DNA from: Planoprotostelium fungivorum
Taxonomy: Eukaryota; Evosea; Variosea; Cavosteliida; Cavosteliaceae
Length of the DNA: 17,229 bases
Assembly (NCBI GenBank): GCA_003024175.1
Contig: MDYQ01000385.1
Location: forward strand, 1-17,229
Direction: 5' to 3'
Shown here: positions 1 through 8,586 of the stretch, piece by piece
Position numbering within the stretch: position 1 is the stretch's first letter
How the letters are laid out: each line of letters starts with the position of its first letter
Made by a program: the position numbers and the translations under genes
Notes under the pieces: model-generated
What the model was told of the DNA's origin: nothing
The model's input: the letters and a program-made list of their open reading frames with translations, nothing else
Database searches by the model: none

Positions 1-187
1 GCTTTTGTCCTGACATAGAGGTGTCGTTTGATGATGGGTCGATCAAATCACCACCGGAATCAGCATCATCAATGCACGAAGGATGACGATTTCACCTTCA
101 GTTCTGGTCAATAGGGCGCTGTTGAGAGTGTTATCAATAAAGATGTTGATCTGGCGTTGACTTGAAACAATGCGAACTCACTGCTGA
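1..187 (+). repeat. Repeat block R, copy 1 (cut by window start)
   Basis: This stretch recurs almost base for base at 13746-13931, and in reverse complement at 10326-10524 and, less completely, at 3546-3669. In every good copy it ends directly at the first H inverted-repeat unit, so it looks like the flank or end of a composite repeat. No coding potential is evident. The block may continue upstream of the window, since other copies are preceded by GCGCCACTG-like sequence. Confidence 0.85.
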
Positions 188-678
188 CGGAGGTTCAGAA
201 ATCAACCTCCGATAATGAGAATATCCTTTGCGTCGGAGTATCAGAAATCAACCTCCGACCGTGCAGAAAATTCTTGCATCGGAGGTTCAGAAATCAACCT
301 CCGACCGTGCAGAAAATTCTTGCATCGGAGGTTCAGAAATCAACCTCCGATCGGCAGAAAATTCTCTGCACCGGAGGTTCAGAAATCAACCTCCGATAAT
401 GAGAATATTCTTTGCGTCGGAGTATCAGAAATCAACCTCCGACTGTGCAGAAAATTCTTGCATCGGAGGTTCAGAAATCAACCTCCGACCGTGCAGAAAA
501 TTCTTGCATCGGAGGTTCAGAAATCAAACTCCGATCTTGGGCGTGAGAAAATCTTCTGCAACGGAGGTTCAGAAATCAACCTCCGACCGTGCAGAAAATT
601 CTTGCATCGGAGTATCAGAAATCAACCTCCGATCGTGCAGAAAATCGTGTACATCGGAGGTTCAGAAATAAATCTCCG
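188..678 (+). repeat. H inverted-repeat array 1 (11 units)
   Basis: Eleven 24-nt units start at 188, 234, 280, 326, 372, 418, 464, 510, 562, 608 and 655. The consensus is CGGAGGTT, loop CAGAAATC, AACCTCCG, so each unit can fold on an 8-bp stem. Spacing is 46 bp, except for one 52-bp and one 47-bp step. The 22-nt spacers are related to each other (GTGCAGAAAATTCTTGCAT and variants), so the real repeat is a 46-bp tandem unit with a palindromic core. Open frames across it simply reflect the period and are not genes. Confidence 0.95.
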
Positions 679-829
679 TTGCACGTCTCTCTCTTCGACT
701 TGTCGTGTGTTGTTCCCAGCGACTGTTTCTGTATTCTTTGGGCAGTGGACCCCTAAAGAAGACTCCATCCAGTAAGATGATTCTCATCGTCCTGCGACCA
801 TGTCTTGGGCGTGAGACAATGGTCTGCAT
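679..829 (+). repeat. Block S between H arrays
   Basis: The core at about 679-770 (GACTTGTCGTGTGTTGTTCC onward) recurs at 14147-14216 and, inverted, at about 3290-3376. In the other copies it separates the H array from the copia-like fragment. Here it is followed by a second short H array instead, so this copy is rearranged. No gene is apparent. Confidence 0.7.
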
Positions 830-982
830 CGGAGGTTCAGAAATCAAACTCCGATCGTGCGGGAAATCTTATGCATCGGAGGTTCAGAAATCAACCTCCG
901 ATGGTGGGAGAATCTTTTGCAACGGAGGTTCAGAAATAAATCTCCGTTGGATGTCTCTTCTCAGGTTCAGAAACAAATCTCC
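830..982 (+). repeat. H array 1b (3 full units plus one partial)
   Basis: Units lie at 830-853, 876-899 and 923-946, with a degenerate unit at about 962-982 that has lost its left arm. The orientation is the same as in array 1. The last two end in AATCTCCG, which gives one G.T pair in the stem. Confidence 0.9.
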
Positions 983-999
983 GTTGGACGTCTCTCTTC

Positions 1000-1045
1000 G
1001 TTTGCGGGCTCAATTATTAGTACCACGGATGGTCTTGGTAAAAAA
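1000..1045 (-). mobile_element. Scrap of copia-like fragment C
   Basis: The sequence from GGGCTCAATTATTAGTACCA to TTGGTAAAA matches the outer end of the copia-derived fragments at 3062-3265 and 14251-14430. Only about 45 bp remain. It marks the end of the first repeat composite. From here to the end of the DUF3712-like gene (1046-1183) I see nothing recognisable. Confidence 0.55.
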
Positions 1046-1183
1046 AAAAGTACACGTGGCACGCGCGATGAGATGGCGTCTCACCTGAGATGACACAAGC
1101 AAATAATTATTATAGATTCACTAGATAGATATGATGCGTTACGTTTTACTAATTATATAGCAGGTAACACATGTCGCATCACA

Positions 1184-2485
1184 TCAGGCGGTGACCGGTG
1201 TGTCTTCCGTTCCGAGATATCTCGTGATGAGTTTGGACGTTAGATTCAATCTGTCAGTCTACCGATGGTACCAACCACGGGTAATCACGATGAAGGCGTG
1301 ATGATGCCCAACTTGGCCTCTTTGTAGAGCGATGTGGAACAGCTGTACGAAGAAATTTGGAGTGATGGTGACCACGACCACGAAGTTAACGTTGGTGGCA
1401 TTCGAATCGAGGAGGGAGAAATGATAAAGAATGGGATTCTTCAACGAGTCAGTGGGGAGGGTAAAAGAGGACAAACCTGAAAGCCGTTGTTACCGGGGAG
1501 GGTGACGTCATAAGAGAGCGGGATGTCTTTCAATTCGATACTTCCAATGGTCGTCTGGATCACCGCGTTGGCTGTACCCGTCAGCGAGACTGCTGCTTCT
1601 CGGTGTAGACGAGGCCCTTCACCACCTGTGATGTAAATCAACCTCTCTCCTTCTATATTGCACTCTCAAGTGTGAAGACAGGCTGATTGATCACGTGCAG
1701 CACTGCACCTTTTGTAAGTTGAAATTCAAGGCCCATACTATCTGCAGGTCCGCTTGAAATCAAGGTGTCCGCTGCGATGTCGAGTGATACCTCCGTCGTT
1801 CGAGTTTGTCGGAAGGTATAAGGGGCTGATGGCGGTGTTCAATAGGCCAGACAGACCGGTGAGGGGAACAGAATTGTTGAAATGTAGACCAGACGATGAG
1901 ATAGTACTGGGGGTGATGGCGATGGCTCCAAAGGTTCTCGCCAAAACGAGTATCACTGGGTCGAGGGCAACATATTGCTCCGTAATGAAGGCCCATCGGT
2001 CTGTGAGAAGAGTTGACTGTCGATGAGAAGAGGTAAAGTAGGGTTCTCTCTGTTCTCGACGTTTCCTTGGAATCTCAGGTTTCCCTGGAAACACGTGAGG
2101 AAAAGTAATCAACCTACCAGATCGAGACCGTCATAGTACAGATCGACGTTACGGACGATCGATGGTGAGTTGGACCTGGGACACGTCAGAATCTGAAGTG
2201 TTCCCGCGGATTCTCCTCACCAAAGATCTGAAGGATGGTCACTTGAGTCTGCACGAAGAGGCCGATTTCTGGTTGTCCATAGGCTGATCGTGATGGCCGA
2301 GAAAGAGGTATTCTGTACCAATTGTACACCGGTTGGGTGTAGTAGGGGGATGGACCAGGCCTGGAGCAGCAGTCTTGGCATAGAGATAACAAGTGATCGT
2401 CACCTCGTCGTGTGTTCTCGTGATGCATCCATCGAATGGCACATTGTTGATCTAAGAAAGACCCGATGGTTTGAAGGCTCACCAT
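1184..2485 (-). CDS. DUF3712 / LEA2-like protein, multi-exon, frameshifted
   Basis: The function is unknown. The family comprises membrane-anchored or extracellular proteins with LEA-2-like beta-sandwich repeats. Proposed exons are 2451-2243, 2175-2118, 2084-1664, 1625-1477, 1438-1289 and 1250-1184, with GT-AG introns 2242-2176, 2117-2085 (33 nt), 1663-1626, 1476-1439 and 1288-1251 (38 nt each). Family-like segments in order are NVDLYYDGLDLGNLRF, NNSVPLTGLSGLLNTAI, MGLEFQLTKGAVLHV, IPLSYDVTLPGNNGF, SNATNVNFVVVVTIT and RYLGTEDTPVTA. The stop is at 1186-1184. One-base frame changes are needed near 1996 and 1795 (mutually compensating) and near 1328, so this is either a recent pseudogene or carries assembly indels. 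The start is unsure: ATG 2485-2483 is followed at once by a 31-nt intron (2482-2452), while an alternative ATG at 2628 opens a short acidic peptide. No membrane helix was found. The family call rests on motif recall. Confidence 0.6.
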
Positions 2486-3265
2486 AAACTAAGGTGAAAC
2501 AGCAAGAATTATATCCTGTGCACCTGCGGCGTGTAAGTCAAAATAGAGGCATAACATACATAGAGTTCTCACCTCAGCTAGAACGTAGAGACATCGTCAT
2601 CGTAATCATCTGCATCTTTTAGCGCCATGTCTTACAAAGAATCTGTTCACCTCCAAGGATTGGTCGTCTCAGGTCATTTATCCAAGATCTACATCAAAAG
2701 ATGCACACCGCGCAACTCTAGGATTCCTCCACGTTCAACTCCAGTTGTAGAAGAGGCGACAAGGATCTGAGACCATGAGTAACACTGAGAATTAAGAACC
2801 TTTAGTCATACAATCATCTGATGCGTTTGATCTATGTGAGGAGTCAAGACCTGAAATACCTGAATTATATTTCCCTGTTCCGGACCAGAGGTAACACGTC
2901 CTCATGAGCCCATTCTTCATGTAGCGTCAACATGTTCCCACTGAAGAAGCATTCTGACGAGAGCCAAAAGATGAAACGTAAAGCGGAACTCCACTGCTTG
3001 TTGGTATCCTAGCTTCTTGTATCTATCTGATTCTTCACCTTGATATCATCTGCATTGCGTGATTGATGTTCGCGGGCTCAATTATTTGTACCACGAATGG
3101 TCTCGGTAAAACAAATCTGGTCTTGGTAAAAAAATCTGCTGATGCACCAACAGGATAGATCGTCAAAAACCATAAATCAAGCACGAGTTCAGACATGGGC
3201 CGTGCTTGATGTGGATCTTATTCTCCTGTCTTTTGATGTGACTGACTCATTCGTCCACCACCTGA
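2386..3265. repeat. Arm of a long inverted repeat (D block plus copia fragment)
   Basis: About 880 bp match 14989-15866 in reverse complement, with scattered substitutions and small indels. The arm covers the first exon of the DUF3712-like gene, about 600 bp of its upstream DNA (block D), and a copia-like fragment (block C). An ATG followed by GCGCTAAAAGATGC at 2628 (-) is kept in all three copies (also 14871 and 15619 on +). Outside exon pieces, block D shows no clear gene, so 2486-3061 is best read as the duplicated 5' region of the host gene. Confidence 0.85.
3062..3265 (-). mobile_element. Ty1/copia-like RNase H tail, degenerate
   Basis: On the minus strand this matches the 14251-14430 copy, which reads MSELVLDLWF and then ADFFTKTLPR. 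Copia polyproteins end their RNase H domain with IxIKHHF...ADxFTKxLPR, and an INIKH-like start is visible one frame away. The fragment is about 200 bp, frameshifted, and cannot be active. No long terminal repeat could be delimited around it. Confidence 0.5.
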
Positions 3266-3289
3266 GCACATTAAGTATCAGGGGATCTT

Positions 3290-3447
3290 GTGGGGGCCCG
3301 CTGCCCAAAGAACACAAAACAGTCGCTGGGAACAGCACACGACAAGTGAGAAGAGACAAGTCAAAGAGACGTCCAACGGAGATTTATTTCTGAACCTCCG
3401 TTGCAGAAGATTTTTCTCACCATCGGAGGTTGATTTCTGAACCTCCG
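3290..3447 (-). repeat. Inverted S block and two H units
   Basis: The inverted S block (GGGAACAGCACACGACAAGT) leads into H units at 3377-3400 and 3424-3447, here in the reverse orientation (CGGAGGTT, loop GATTTCTG, AACCTCCG). Only two units remain, against eleven in the copy at 188. Confidence 0.85.
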
Positions 3448-3669
3448 ATGTACACGATTTTCTGGAGTGAAGTTGTCTATGCAAGGACCAGTATCCCGTG
3501 GAGGAAATAGATCATATCGCTGCACCTCCGACGAGACGAGGAAGTCTCTCAACAGCGCCCTATTGATAACTGAAGGTGAAACCGTCATCCATCGTACATT
3601 GATGCTGATTCCGGTGGCGATGTTTGATCGACCCATCATCAAACGACACCTCTATGTCAGGACAAAAGC
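3448..3669 (-). repeat. Inverted R block, copy 2, with a replaced inner segment
   Basis: 3546-3669 is the reverse complement of the outer part of R. The inner part, normally TTATCAATAAAGATGTTGAT up to the H array, is replaced by about 95 bp (3448-3545) found nowhere else in the window. The orientation relative to the H units is the same as in the other copies. Confidence 0.75.
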
Positions 3670-3685
3670 GAGCGCCACTGGTTCA

Positions 3686-4085
3686 TTGAAGTAGCGCCAC
3701 ATTCTACCATTAGAGTGTTCTCGGTGGTGCGACATAAGTACCCACGTAAGTCCCTCATTGCTCGCTTGTCTAAAAGAAATAAAGTGACCCAAAAAGGAAA
3801 GAAACCTTCTGTTAGGTTACGATGATAATCGATCGAGAGATGACTGACTATGACGATCCTATAGTTTCACGATATGATCTAGAATAATGGATAACGAAAT
3901 AAAGGATAAGAAGACTACGGGTTCTTCGTGAGGGTTGAAAAGCTTTATTTAGCTATGTGTGATGAAGTCTACCACGAGCCGTAACACCTTCAACGATTAT
4001 TTGTTGGTGTCACCTCAGCTCTGAAGCCCCGAGAATGAAACGTTGAAACGCCTTGGTGAAAGGATGAACTTGCGATGTGAGATGC
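3686..4085 (+). repeat. Blocks Q and T with unique DNA between them
   Basis: Q (about 3686-3775, CGCCACATTCTA to GCTTGTCT) recurs at 10540-10618 and 13557-13677. T (about 3987-4085, TTATTTGTTGG to GCGATGTGAG) recurs at 10640-10735 and, inverted, at about 13440-13530. The 210 bp between them (3776-3986) are AT-rich, and I see no gene or motif there. Confidence 0.7.
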
Positions 4086-4103
4086 AGAGGATTTTCGGAC
4101 AAT

Positions 4104-4231
4104 CGGAGGTTGATTTCTAAATCTCCGATGATGCAGAGGATTTTCTCCCGGTGGACCGTGATGACCATCATCTGGTGATCTGTCCATCGTCGGTAAATGT
4201 GATGAATGAAGCTTCAACATGATCACGATGC
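4104..4231 (+). repeat. One H unit plus block P
   Basis: The H unit is at 4104-4127, with right arm AATCTCCG. Block P, 4131-4231, repeats at 9804-9894 (about 90% identical by eye), and a scrap of it lies inverted at 6160-6225. P ends at GATCACGA in both long copies. It lies just downstream of the VID27-like gene, whose 3' untranslated region would run into it. Confidence 0.75.
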
Positions 4232-4270
4232 AGACGAGTATATATTTATCTTTCTGAAGATGGATGATCT

Positions 4271-5292
4271 CTAGCGATCACCAAACTGTCTGATGAGTCT
4301 GTTTCTGGAGGCCATGGAGACATTCTTATCAGTGGTCACCGCGATGGATTTGTCACTCCTGTACTTGAACTGACCTCCAATGATGTCCTCAGAGTACTCC
4401 TTCACATCGTATGCATCGCAGATACCCTTTTTGATCTGTCTCCATCTCAACATCCATTCAATGGGGTCGATGAGAATGAAGGGAGATCAGCACCTTGGAG
4501 GAGTTCCAAGTAACGACGTAAGGGCCGGTGGAGGTGACGATGGCCTTCTCTTGTCCTGCACCTCCATTCAACTTTGCAGGAGTGAAGTTAATCTGTCCTC
4601 CTATGTTCACGATGTCCGCTTGGCTCAGTTGCAGTCTCTTCAGAACTGGCTTCTCCTTCCCCAATGGTTTCTATCTTCATCAGTCTCCTATGTCTGCACG
4701 TAGAAGAGAGAAAGGGTCACTTTGAAGCCGTTGATACCGTTATTCTGTGAACGAATGACAACGAGATAGTTCTTGCACGTGGCCAAGATCCACTCTCCGT
4801 TTTCCGTCGTTTCGATGGATAGAATGGGATCTATCTTCATCAGTCCATCTACAACGAACCACTCTCACCTCCATATCCAGGAAGATTCGTCTTCGCTCTG
4901 ATAATACCAGTGGAGGAGTTGATGGTGTTTGCCGAGTACATCGAATGATCCGAATTTCGGATCTCTCCCCTCTTTGATCCTGCCACCAGATCTCCCGTCT
5001 TGATCGTCGCCGCACAGCTCAACTCTGGCTTCGTCGTAGGGGTGTAGTAGTGGCTATTCTCGTCAGTTCTCCTCATCGCATCTTCCGTCTCTTCATCTGT
5101 TGGCTACCTCGTCTCACTCTATCTCTGTCAGGCGATAGAGAAAGGAGGGCTCACCCATGCCTCGACGACGTCGTTGTAGACCACCTTCTTCGATGGGGTG
5201 GAACCTTACACTTCTCCGGGCAAGAACAGCATGCTCTTCTCTTCCTTGTGTAACATCATCTGACACCTCTTCAGAAAGACTTGCGAGAGACT
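4271..5292 (-). CDS. VID27: VID27-like protein, C-terminal WD40-like half
   Basis: VID27 proteins (vacuolar import and degradation in yeast, conserved in fungi, plants and amoebae) end in a WD40-like propeller. Exons are 5292-5155, 5058-4869, 4830-4721, 4670-4494 and 4435-4271, with introns of 96, 38, 50 and 58 nt. Family-typical pieces in order are MMLHKEEKSMLFLPGE, VVYNDVVEAW, GDLVAGSKRGEIR, RAKTNLPGYG, DPILSIETTENGEWILATCK, LKRLQLSQADIV, NFTPAKLNGG, IVTSTGPYVVTWN and FKYRSDKSIAV. The splice 4869/4830 creates the Asp of GDPIL, which strongly supports the model. Two oddities stand out. A TAA at 5208-5206 lies in frame, unless 5211-5188 is a 24-nt intron. The stretch that normally separates the first two WD blades is also missing or unspliced. 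The protein would be shorter than the usual ~780 residues. The stop is at 4273-4271. Confidence 0.8.
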
Positions 5293-5395
5293 CTGTGATC
5301 TATACTATTGGAAGTTGACTCACTCTCTTGGGTGAGAAGTTTCCATCGGGTCTTCAGTCGATCGATGAGTTGTATCAATGCGACAGTCAAGAGAA

Positions 5396-5952
5396 CTAGT
5401 ATGTCCTTCGTGATGCCGTCAAGTGTTTTCGTGTCTCCCTAGGAGATCGAAAGAAGTCTTTCATCTGTGAGTGACCTTCCCGTCTATACGTGTTGAATCC
5501 TACCCAGACGATCTGGTCATCCATCGATTCTCTGACAACAAACTCCTTTTGAGAATTCGAATCAGTTCGGATCTCAACATGACCTTCCACCACGCACGTT
5601 CAACTGTTTGAATGTAAATTGATTCCACATATAAGGAGGGATCTATCATCTGGACGGAGAAGATCGAAGGGATCACGTGGGCATGGAGTCTGGCACCGAA
5701 CAGTTCTTCACCTTCGAGTCCGCTTACAAGGCCTTCATCATCAAATCTTGATCGCGTGATGATGTGGCATTCAACATTACAACGCACCGCAGAACAGAAC
5801 GATTCGGGGTCTGCCTCTCGGCTGTGCGCGTACTTGTTGTGTTCGTTGTTCCTTTTTCATCAGATCAGCGATTGGCTTGACACGAGGTGTAGATCACCGG
5901 ACCTTTGGGTAATAAATGAATTGTTGCTATCTGTCTGTTTCTTCTTTTCCAT
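5396..5952 (-). CDS. Candidate upstream exons of the VID27-like gene
   Basis: An open stretch on the minus strand contains EGEELFGARLHAHVIPSIFS (from about 5700), similar in style to the PH-like middle domain of VID27, then in another frame NSQKEFVVRESMDDQIVWVG (about 5570-5510). An ATG at 5952 opens SFITQRSGDLHLVSSQ, which resembles the start of the family. I could not find splice sites that join these pieces, so the exon limits are not given. This may be the degraded N-terminal half of the same gene. The 5293-5395 gap shows no clear exon. Confidence 0.35.
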
Positions 5953-6159
5953 GACGGTCGCAGGTTGTGTCGCTGCGGTCGTTGTTCTCCTGAGAAGTTA
6001 CCACAGAATCTTAAAATGAGACGAATTCTCACACCACCGCACGAATAGCTAATGAGTCGCTTACAACATCATCGACGTCTTCATTGAACTACTTGGATGC
6101 TCTGTCTTTGTCAACAGCATGAAGGTAGGGATCGAGCTGACATAAAAGCATTACACAAC

Positions 6160-6225
6160 CGTGGATGACGGTCGTCATGGTCGTGATCTACCGGGAGAAA
6201 ACCCTCTGCATCATCGGAGATTCGC
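6160..6225 (-). repeat. Scrap of block P with partial H arm
   Basis: In reverse complement this matches the P/H junction at 4120-4160 (GATGATGCAGAGG...TCTCCCGG...). About 65 bp survive. It shows that the repeat family also once inserted between the VID27-like gene and the gene at 6314. From 5953 to 6159 I see no feature. Confidence 0.5.
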
Positions 6226-6313
6226 CCATACCATGTTTACAGACGACCACTCAGAAAAGTTTTGCGTGTGCCTCATCTTTTTATACTGAGTTGAAGCTGT
6301 GACCGAGGAATTT

Positions 6314-6769
6314 TCAATTGGTGATAACCACAGGAGGGGTTCGGGCCCATCTGAGAAGGTCGGGCATTGGCATCCCCCTCCATACTCGCGGCACCAGATA
6401 CCATACCACACTCCAGCCCACAGTTTGGACAATTGACCAGCTTGCTCCATACAATGTTCCAAACCATCCCTTCTGCTCCTCGAGGTCAATTTGGATTGGA
6501 TCATTGCGTGCGATCGCCTCTGCGCTGTTCCGGGTAACGACGCGGAATTTCTTCGTGTGATTCAAACACCGTATAGTGTAGGTTCCATCTGTATTTGTCT
6601 TTCGATGATCGCTTTGTCTGGTCAGCAACGTATACGAGGTGAGGAACACTCACGGGATGGTGATCTCACAGTCCTTGATTTCGCAGTTTGCATAAAGGTA
6701 TATACGAAGGGCCTCGATGTGAGCTATTAAGATAGCAGCGTTTCGGTCGCCTTGAATGCTATTTTCCAT
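6314..6769 (-). CDS. Unrecognised spliced gene
   Basis: The ATG at 6769-6767 starts MENSIQGDRNAAILIAHIEA, a clean coding exon to 6654. A 36-nt intron (6653-6618, GTGAGT...GCTGACCAG) joins it in frame to QSDHRKTNTDGTYTIRC... and on through NSAEAIARNDPIQIDLEEQK. The codon split across the junction (CC|A) and the CTGAC branch motif next to the acceptor support the intron. Beyond about 6480 the reading becomes Trp-rich and less convincing, and a further intron is likely. Another frame there reads VNCPNCGLECG, a zinc-ribbon-like string that could be the true continuation. I do not recognise the family. Confidence 0.5.
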
Positions 6770-6803
6770 GACGTGTGCCAAGATGAGGTCAATTGGCGGC
6801 CTA

Positions 6804-6831
6804 GAATGAGGATACTCGAGTATACTCATTC
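6804..6831. promoter_or_regulatory. 28-bp near-perfect palindrome upstream of the 6769 start
   Basis: Arms GAATGAG and CTCATTC flank the self-complementary core ATACTCGAGTAT, with one mismatched pair. The palindrome sits 35-62 bp before the start codon of the minus-strand gene, in the shared upstream region of two divergent genes. It could be a dimeric transcription-factor site. No TATA box is obvious. Confidence 0.45.
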
Positions 6832-6930
6832 TTGCTGTTCCTCTTGTTGTGTTGCGACTAGATCTGTTGTCAATTTTTCTCCTGAACTGGCCACAAGAAT
6901 AATTGGGTGACAGTTGTCACCGCGTTGCAG

Positions 6931-7214
6931 TGGTCCTCATGGAGAGCTTCTTCTGAAACGGGTCGCCCCCAACAACTTGGGTTTCAATGGAGATCCAACA
7001 ATCTGTTTCAGAAGAAGGAGTACACTCTGATGGGAATTTCACTCAAAGGTCCCTGCACTCGCGCCCCTCAGATGGTCCTCATGAAGAGCTTCTTCTGAAA
7101 CGGGTCGCCCCCAACAATTTGGGTTTCAATGGAAATCCAACAATCTGTTTCAGAAGAAGGAGTACACTCTGTGTGAAATTCCCATCAAAGGTCCCTGCAC
7201 TCGCGCCCCTCAGA
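6931..7214 (+). repeat. 142-bp tandem repeat, two copies, each with 13-bp inverted arms
   Basis: Copy 1 is 6931-7072 and copy 2 starts at 7073. They are over 90% identical by eye, and a few bases of a third copy start follow. Inside each, CTTCTTCTGAAAC (6947-6959 in copy 1) pairs perfectly with GTTTCAGAAGAAG (7005-7017). The unit resembles a small foldback element that was duplicated in tandem. Frames that read through it are incidental. 7215-7357 holds the presumed 5' region of the next gene. Confidence 0.85.
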
Positions 7215-7357
7215 TGGAGTCACAATTGCAACCGACAGCAAAGGAGGATGGGTCTCATGAGTTAAGAGCCTGACAGCGGAAACGTTTGTCAGAATAACAT
7301 CTGGAATGAGTTGCCATAGTAATGTGCGCACACCACACTAACCTCTTTCTTCCAACT

Positions 7358-8062
7358 ATGGACATTGACAACCCCCACCGACACCGTTTCGAAAAATACC
7401 AAGTTTCGCTGTTCGGTCGCGTGCTGACTAGAGAAGGCTTAAGCCAAGATTATGGAGAGTCGGAGAACAAGCGGTCGCTGCACCAGTACCTCATCGACGT
7501 GAAGAAACGCTTCGAGCAAGAGGGTATCACAGATTTTCTACTCTATATCCCGTGAGTCTGTGTCGCAAAGGAGTTGACTTCGCTGAACGCTTTCAGTGAC
7601 CGCAGGGAGGAAAATGAGTTGGGTACAATCACCATCTCCTGCGGTTTAGAATCACGCATCTTTGATTACGTTGTAAGGAGTGGATCGCCTATGTTGATGG
7701 AGCACATTCGAGGTATTCACTGGATCCGATCGGCGTGGCATTCAGCCAGCAATTTCCTTAGAATTTTATTATTCTTTGATTGCGAGCCTGTTGTCACCCA
7801 AGTGAGTACAACTATAGTAGCTGTAAGATCTGACAACCGATAGGAAGCTCTAAGGATCACCTGGGTGAGAGGCTACACGTAGCTGTAAAATCTTACAACT
7901 GATAGCACGTTCCTGCCAACACGAGGGTGCCGCCCATCACCTCAGATTGGCAAATGGTTCGTGAATTTCGTCTTGGATGCACACCAACTGCTCACGTCCC
8001 CAAACGTCTCAACTCAACGTTTCAAGGCCTTGAATAAAAAAGTGAATAGAAATCGAGTATAA
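7358..8062 (+). CDS. Unrecognised three-exon gene
   Basis: ATG 7358 (MDIDNPHRHRF) is preferred; an in-frame ATG at 7322 would add 12 residues. Exon 1 runs to 7551. Intron 1 is 7552-7596 (45 nt, GTGAGT...CGCTGAACGCTTTCAG) and joins in frame to exon 2, 7597-7801. Intron 2 is 7802-7945 (GTGAGT...CACCTCAG), and exon 3 starts with IGKWFVNFVLDAHQLL and is open to TAA at 8060-8062. All junctions keep frame. The product is soluble-looking, about 180 residues. Segments such as DVKKRFEQEGITDFLLYIP suggest a folded alpha/beta domain, but I do not recognise the family. The final residues may instead be an intron. Confidence 0.55.
7817..7905 (+). repeat. Two 27-bp direct repeats inside intron 2
   Basis: 7817-7843 and 7879-7905 agree at 24 of 27 bases (GTAGCTGTAAGATCTGACAA type). 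They lie near the start of the 144-nt intron, which is long for this window, so the repeat may account for its expansion. Confidence 0.6.
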
Positions 8063-8356
8063 GCTGAGTAGACGTGCAGGATGTGAGAAACCAACACGAG
8101 GGCTTTATGACATCTCCTGTGTATCAAATAGCACATCTGAACAATTAGTGCACCTCACAGCTCAAAGTTTGGCTCACACAATCTCGACCGTACATTGGCG
8201 CACTTGTCGAATACTGCACTTCAGGCTTACCGCCTTATGGCCGCTATCAGACTCAGGCGCATCATACTACACCATCCATCAGCTCATTCTCCTCCATTTC
8301 TCTTTGTACAAATGTTCATTTCCTCAAATTATTAAACCTCCTGACCGGTGAATAGT

Positions 8357-8515
8357 CTAACTGTATGATAACCGGTGCCTCCGGCTGTCCCAGGTTCTGA
8401 TGATGCGACGCCCTTGTCTCATCTTGACGATCTCGACCAAGTGCTCGATGATCTGCATGTCATTGCGTGAGATGCTCCTGAACATCGTCACCACCACATC
8501 ATCGTCCACGCCCAT
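8357..8515 (-). CDS. Small coding-like ORF, 52 residues
   Basis: ATG 8515-8513 opens MGVDDDVVVTMFRSISRNDM followed by QIIEHLVEIVKMRQGRRIIR, with a stop at 8359-8357. The composition, an acidic start and a well-formed amphipathic helix, looks like real protein rather than chance. The frame stays open upstream to about 8565, so it may be an exon of a larger gene. The family is unknown. 8063-8356 otherwise shows nothing convincing. Confidence 0.35.
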   Translation of the reverse strand: MGVDDDVVVTMFRSISRNDMQIIEHLVEIVKMRQGRRIIRTWDSRRHRLSYS

Positions 8516-8586
8516 CTCACTTTGATCAATTGTGGTTCGTTTCCTTTTGTGGTGACTTCAACAAGTTGTACTCAGAGGCAGAGCGT

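Noticed and set aside
188-678. CRISPR array
   Set aside because: Repeats of 24 nt with 22-nt gaps resemble one, but the gaps are copies of each other rather than unique spacers, there are no cas genes, and the surrounding genes carry spliceosomal introns.
215-775. Protein with repeated SEINLRP / FRNQPP motifs
   Set aside because: It is the 46-bp H repeat read through in one frame after another; the same peptide arises from every H array in whichever frame happens to be open.
3142-3393. Plus-strand ORF starting MHQQDRSSKTINQ
   Set aside because: It is antisense to the copia-like tail and recurs with every copy of that fragment; the minus strand carries the recognisable ADFFTK signature.
5756-6019. 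Plus-strand ORF with hydrophobic stretches
   Set aside because: It overlaps the candidate minus-strand VID27 exons, has no splice or family support, and its hydrophobicity comes from T-rich DNA.
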